This document shows positions 61,894 through 64,000 of a DNA stretch of 64,000 bases, piece after piece. The notes beneath the pieces were generated by a model. The model ran no database searches and was not told the origin of the DNA. It worked only from the letters and a program-made list of their open reading frames with translations. This DNA comes from Puia sp. (GTDB lineage Bacteria; Bacteroidota; Bacteroidia; Chitinophagales; Chitinophagaceae). Location of the stretch: the NCBI GenBank assembly GCA_031292515.1, contig JARLGZ010000147.1, positions 1-64,000 on the forward strand, read 5' to 3'. Within the stretch, counting starts at the first letter, position 1. Every line of letters begins with the position of its first letter. The position numbers were made by a program, and so were the translations under genes.

Positions 61894-64000
61894 TTAATCC
61901 GGCAGGCCCTCTTCAAAGCCCATCTCTGCGGCCTGGTTCCGGTCTCCTGCCGCGGAGCGTGCCGTGTCCAGGTTCCAGCCGGATACCAGAAAATAAGGGG
62001 CGCTCCCGCCGCTATTCGTTTTTCTGAAGCTGCAACGGATACTTCTCGTTTCCCCCGGGGCCAGGCACAGATAATTGTCTTCGAAGATCACCGGCAGGAT
62101 ATCGTCTCCGCCCGGGCCCTTCAGTGCGCGGAGGTGAACAAAGAAAGCCACGGCTTTCCCGGTGTTGGTGATTCTCAGGGTTCGGACGGCGCTGTCACTG
62201 GTATTGCGGACGCCAGCTTCCGTATACCCGGATACTTTGTTGTATATGCCTGCACTCGTGATTTTTAGTGTCGTCTTTGGCAGCCGTTGCAGGGCCGTAT
62301 AATCCATATAGGCGGATTGCGGGGTAGTGTACCAGTTGGATTTCTTCCAGTTGAGCGTATCTCCTCTTTTTGAAAGCCAGTACCAGTTGATGCTGCGTGT
62401 TCTTCCACCGCTCTGTTGCGGGTCCTTTAGTTCGAGGCGAAGGAAATAGGTGTCGGACAATCCTTCGGTCGTTCCGGGAGCTGAGAGTGATGGAGAAGAT
62501 GAGGACGATGAAGAGTATGCTGGTGATTGGGGTGATGCAGATGATGAAGTTGACGAAAGAACAGGCAGCGTGAAGCAGGTCTTTGCGGAGTCCGCATCTA
62601 TACCGGTCGTGAGCGTCTTTGAATATTTCAGCACGCCGTCGGGGTTATAGATGGATGCCTGTACCTGCAGGGCCTTGAATTTTCGGGGCCATGAGTTGAT
62701 GATCGCGACCGAGTGGGTGGGATAAGAGTAGAGGATGTGCAGGGGTTCCATCCCCTTCTTCATGCCGAAATAGGTGCCGGAGGGATAGAGGTAGTAGTCA
62801 TAGGTGTGCCAGATCAGGCCGGGCCAGGGATTGCTGAGCATCCATTGCACCACGCCGGTAGCCGTATTGTATTTGTGCAATCCGTAGGCTTCCATCATGG
62901 CGCGGTGCGTCTCGTAGTTCTGGGCCTGGGCTTTGGCGGTGTAGTTCTTTATGGAAGCGGAGGATCCGTAACGGGCGTCCAGTGCCTTGTTGAAGATATT
63001 GGTGGTGGCAAAGAATCCGGTGCCGGCATGATATTGCCAATCTGCCGACGTGGAAAAGTCCGGGGCGGACAAGGAGTCTGCGGGGATGAACTTCACGAGG
63101 CTCTCATAGGGAGGAATCGAAGGGCCTGGTGAGATCTCGGTAGCAAAGCTCCAGCCTCCTCCGAATTGGTGGGTCGTATCAGTCTCCCAGTAAATAGGAG
63201 GAACCCATTCGTAGGGGCCCAGCATTTTCACGCCGCTGAAACCGGAGACCCACGATTTTCGTCCATCTGCCGTCGCGATTATGGGGTTGGGCCACAGCAG
63301 GGATTTCTCTATATTCAGGAAGCTTCTTTCCACGGTCGTATCGGTTGGGGGCATATCGCTGCCATTGAGCCATACCAGGAGGCTGGGTTTGTTGCGCAGC
63401 CAGTACATGACGCTGCTGTCCGACGCCATGGCCACCGCGCGCTCTGCCTTGTCCCAGTGTTCCGGGTGCTGCCAGGCGCCGCAGCACATCCATCCTGTCA
63501 TCAGCAGCAGACCGTATTTGTCGCAGAGTTCGTAGAAATGGTCGTCTTCGAGCTTGCCTTCGGAACGGACGATATTCATATTCATGTCCCGTACCAGCCG
63601 GATCTCCTGTTCCTGCCGCTGTTCGGAGCGGCGCTGGAAGATGTCGGGCGACCAGGCGGCGCCGCGTAGCATGATCGGCCTCCCGTTGACGATAAATTCT
63701 CTCGACTCGTTGTCGATGAGTTTGGAGTCCACCTGGCGGATGCCAAAGTTTTCGGCGATCGTATTGCTTTTTCGGCCACCCACGGACACCGACAATTCGA
63801 TATGATTCAGCTCCGGCTTCCCATATTGCCAGGGCCACCAGATGCGTGGGTGCCTGATATTCAGCTGGGGAAAGTTGGCGGGCGCCCAGCCGATATTCGT
63901 CGTCTCGAAGGGTTTCAGCCGGATCTTCTTTTTAAAGTGGATGGAGCCGTCGATCGTACCCTCTACCACCGCATCCTGTTCGGTGTCCTCATAATTTGTG
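61894..64000 (-). CDS. GH2 exo-beta-D-glucosaminidase-like enzyme, 5' part outside window
   Basis: At least 700 C-terminal residues are visible; the frame is open to the window edge. The GH2 pattern is HPRIWWPWQYGKPELNHIEL, RPIMLRGAAWSPDIF, and NMNIVRSEGKLEDDHFYEL. Instead of the usual GH2 Asn-Glu there is LNGSDMPP, with the Asp (63355-63357) at the place of the acid/base in CsxA-type exo-glucosaminidases, and the nucleophile candidate Glu in FATEISPG (63136-63138). Such enzymes release glucosamine from chitosan ends. A Ser-rich stretch (SSTSSSASPQSP, YSSSSSSSPSLSAP) interrupts the C-terminal domain. Confidence 0.85.
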   Translation of the reverse strand, partial: TNYEDTEQDAVVEGTIDGSIHFKKKIRLKPFETTNIGWAPANFPQLNIRHPRIWWPWQYGKPELNHIELSVSVGGRKSNTIAENFGIRQVDSKLIDNESREFIVNGRPIMLRGAAWSPDIFQRRSEQRQEQEIRLVRDMNMNIVRSEGKLEDDHFYELCDKYGLLLMTGWMCCGAWQHPEHWDKAERAVAMASDSSVMYWLRNKPSLLVWLNGSDMPPTDTTVERSFLNIEKSLLWPNPIIATADGRKSWVSGFSGVKMLGPYEWVPPIYWETDTTHQFGGGWSFATEISPGPSIPPYESLVKFIPADSLSAPDFSTSADWQYHAGTGFFATTNIFNKALDARYGSSASIKNYTAKAQAQNYETHRAMMEAYGLHKYNTATGVVQWMLSNPWPGLIWHTYDYYLYPSGTYFGMKKGMEPLHILYSYPTHSVAIINSWPRKFKALQVQASIYNPDGVLKYSKTLTTGIDADSAKTCFTLPVLSSTSSSASPQSPAYSSSSSSSPSLSAPGTTEGLSDTYFLRLELKDPQQSGGRTRSINWYWLSKRGDTLNWKKSNWYTTPQSAYMDYTALQRLPKTTLKITSAGIYNKVSGYTEAGVRNTSDSAVRTLRITNTGKAVAFFVHLRALKGPGGDDILPVIFEDNYLCLAPGETRSIRCSFRKTNSGGSAPYFLVSGWNLDTARSAAGDRNQAAEMGFEEGLPD

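Overview
The window looks like a chromosome segment of a Bacteroidota bacterium, probably of the Chitinophaga/Niastella type (family Chitinophagaceae). That placement is inferred from gene content: LytS/LytTR pairs, roughly 800-residue FtsX-type ABC permeases, DUF6268 and DUF2219 outer-membrane proteins, HdeD/DUF308 proteins, a secreted GH13 amylase-like enzyme and a GH2 exo-glucosaminidase-like enzyme. Most genes lack a Shine-Dalgarno sequence, and two start regions carry a TAnnTTTG-type -7 element. Nothing here looks like a prophage, CRISPR array, rRNA or tRNA.

Layout. 1-1423: the edge of an IS3-type element that has cut off the 5' part of a short-chain dehydrogenase gene, then an F420-reductase-like gene. 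1541-8861: a LytS/LytTR two-component pair diverging from a DUF6268 outer-membrane protein and a complete tripartite pump (TolC, HlyD-type lipoprotein, MacB-like permease, ATPase). 9034-14915: a small membrane protein with an in-frame duplicated remnant, a PAS histidine kinase, a fatty-acid-desaturase remnant, an lmo0937-type peptide, a DUF4136-like lipoprotein, an MDR oxidoreductase and an erythromycin-esterase-like protein. 15001-18801: a Kai-type module on the minus strand, in transcription order kaiC, kaiB, kaiB, PAS histidine kinase. 19118-23568: CDP-alcohol phosphatidyltransferase, a secreted protein, a Dyp peroxidase, a baeRF-type protein and an alpha/beta hydrolase.

23789-51232 reads as a stress and low-oxygen physiology island. 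It holds three universal stress proteins, two HdeD/DUF308 membrane proteins, a triple-BON protein, OsmC, a YbhB/FtsH pair, CdsA, an atypical pyruvate kinase, a bactofilin-like secreted protein, an OmpA lipoprotein, two nitroreductases, a second TolC/MacA/MacB-type pump, two FMN split-barrel proteins, and pyruvate:ferredoxin oxidoreductase beside a GltD-like flavoprotein with ferredoxin domains. The grouping suggests envelope quality control and redox rerouting when respiration is limited. 51363-64000 is more ordinary: LpxR-like protein, aldo/keto reductase, a PAS sensor pseudogene with an in-frame stop, an old-yellow-enzyme ene-reductase, GH13, a metallophosphoesterase, a large ABC permease and a GH2 enzyme cut by the window edge.

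Two patterns run across gene boundaries. Short GATC/GATGA...TCATC dyads recur upstream of or beside stress genes and could be operators of one regulator. Many intergenic stretches, and some coding termini, consist of short direct duplications of 11-19 bases that often include a stop codon. Both are read by eye and have not been tested statistically.
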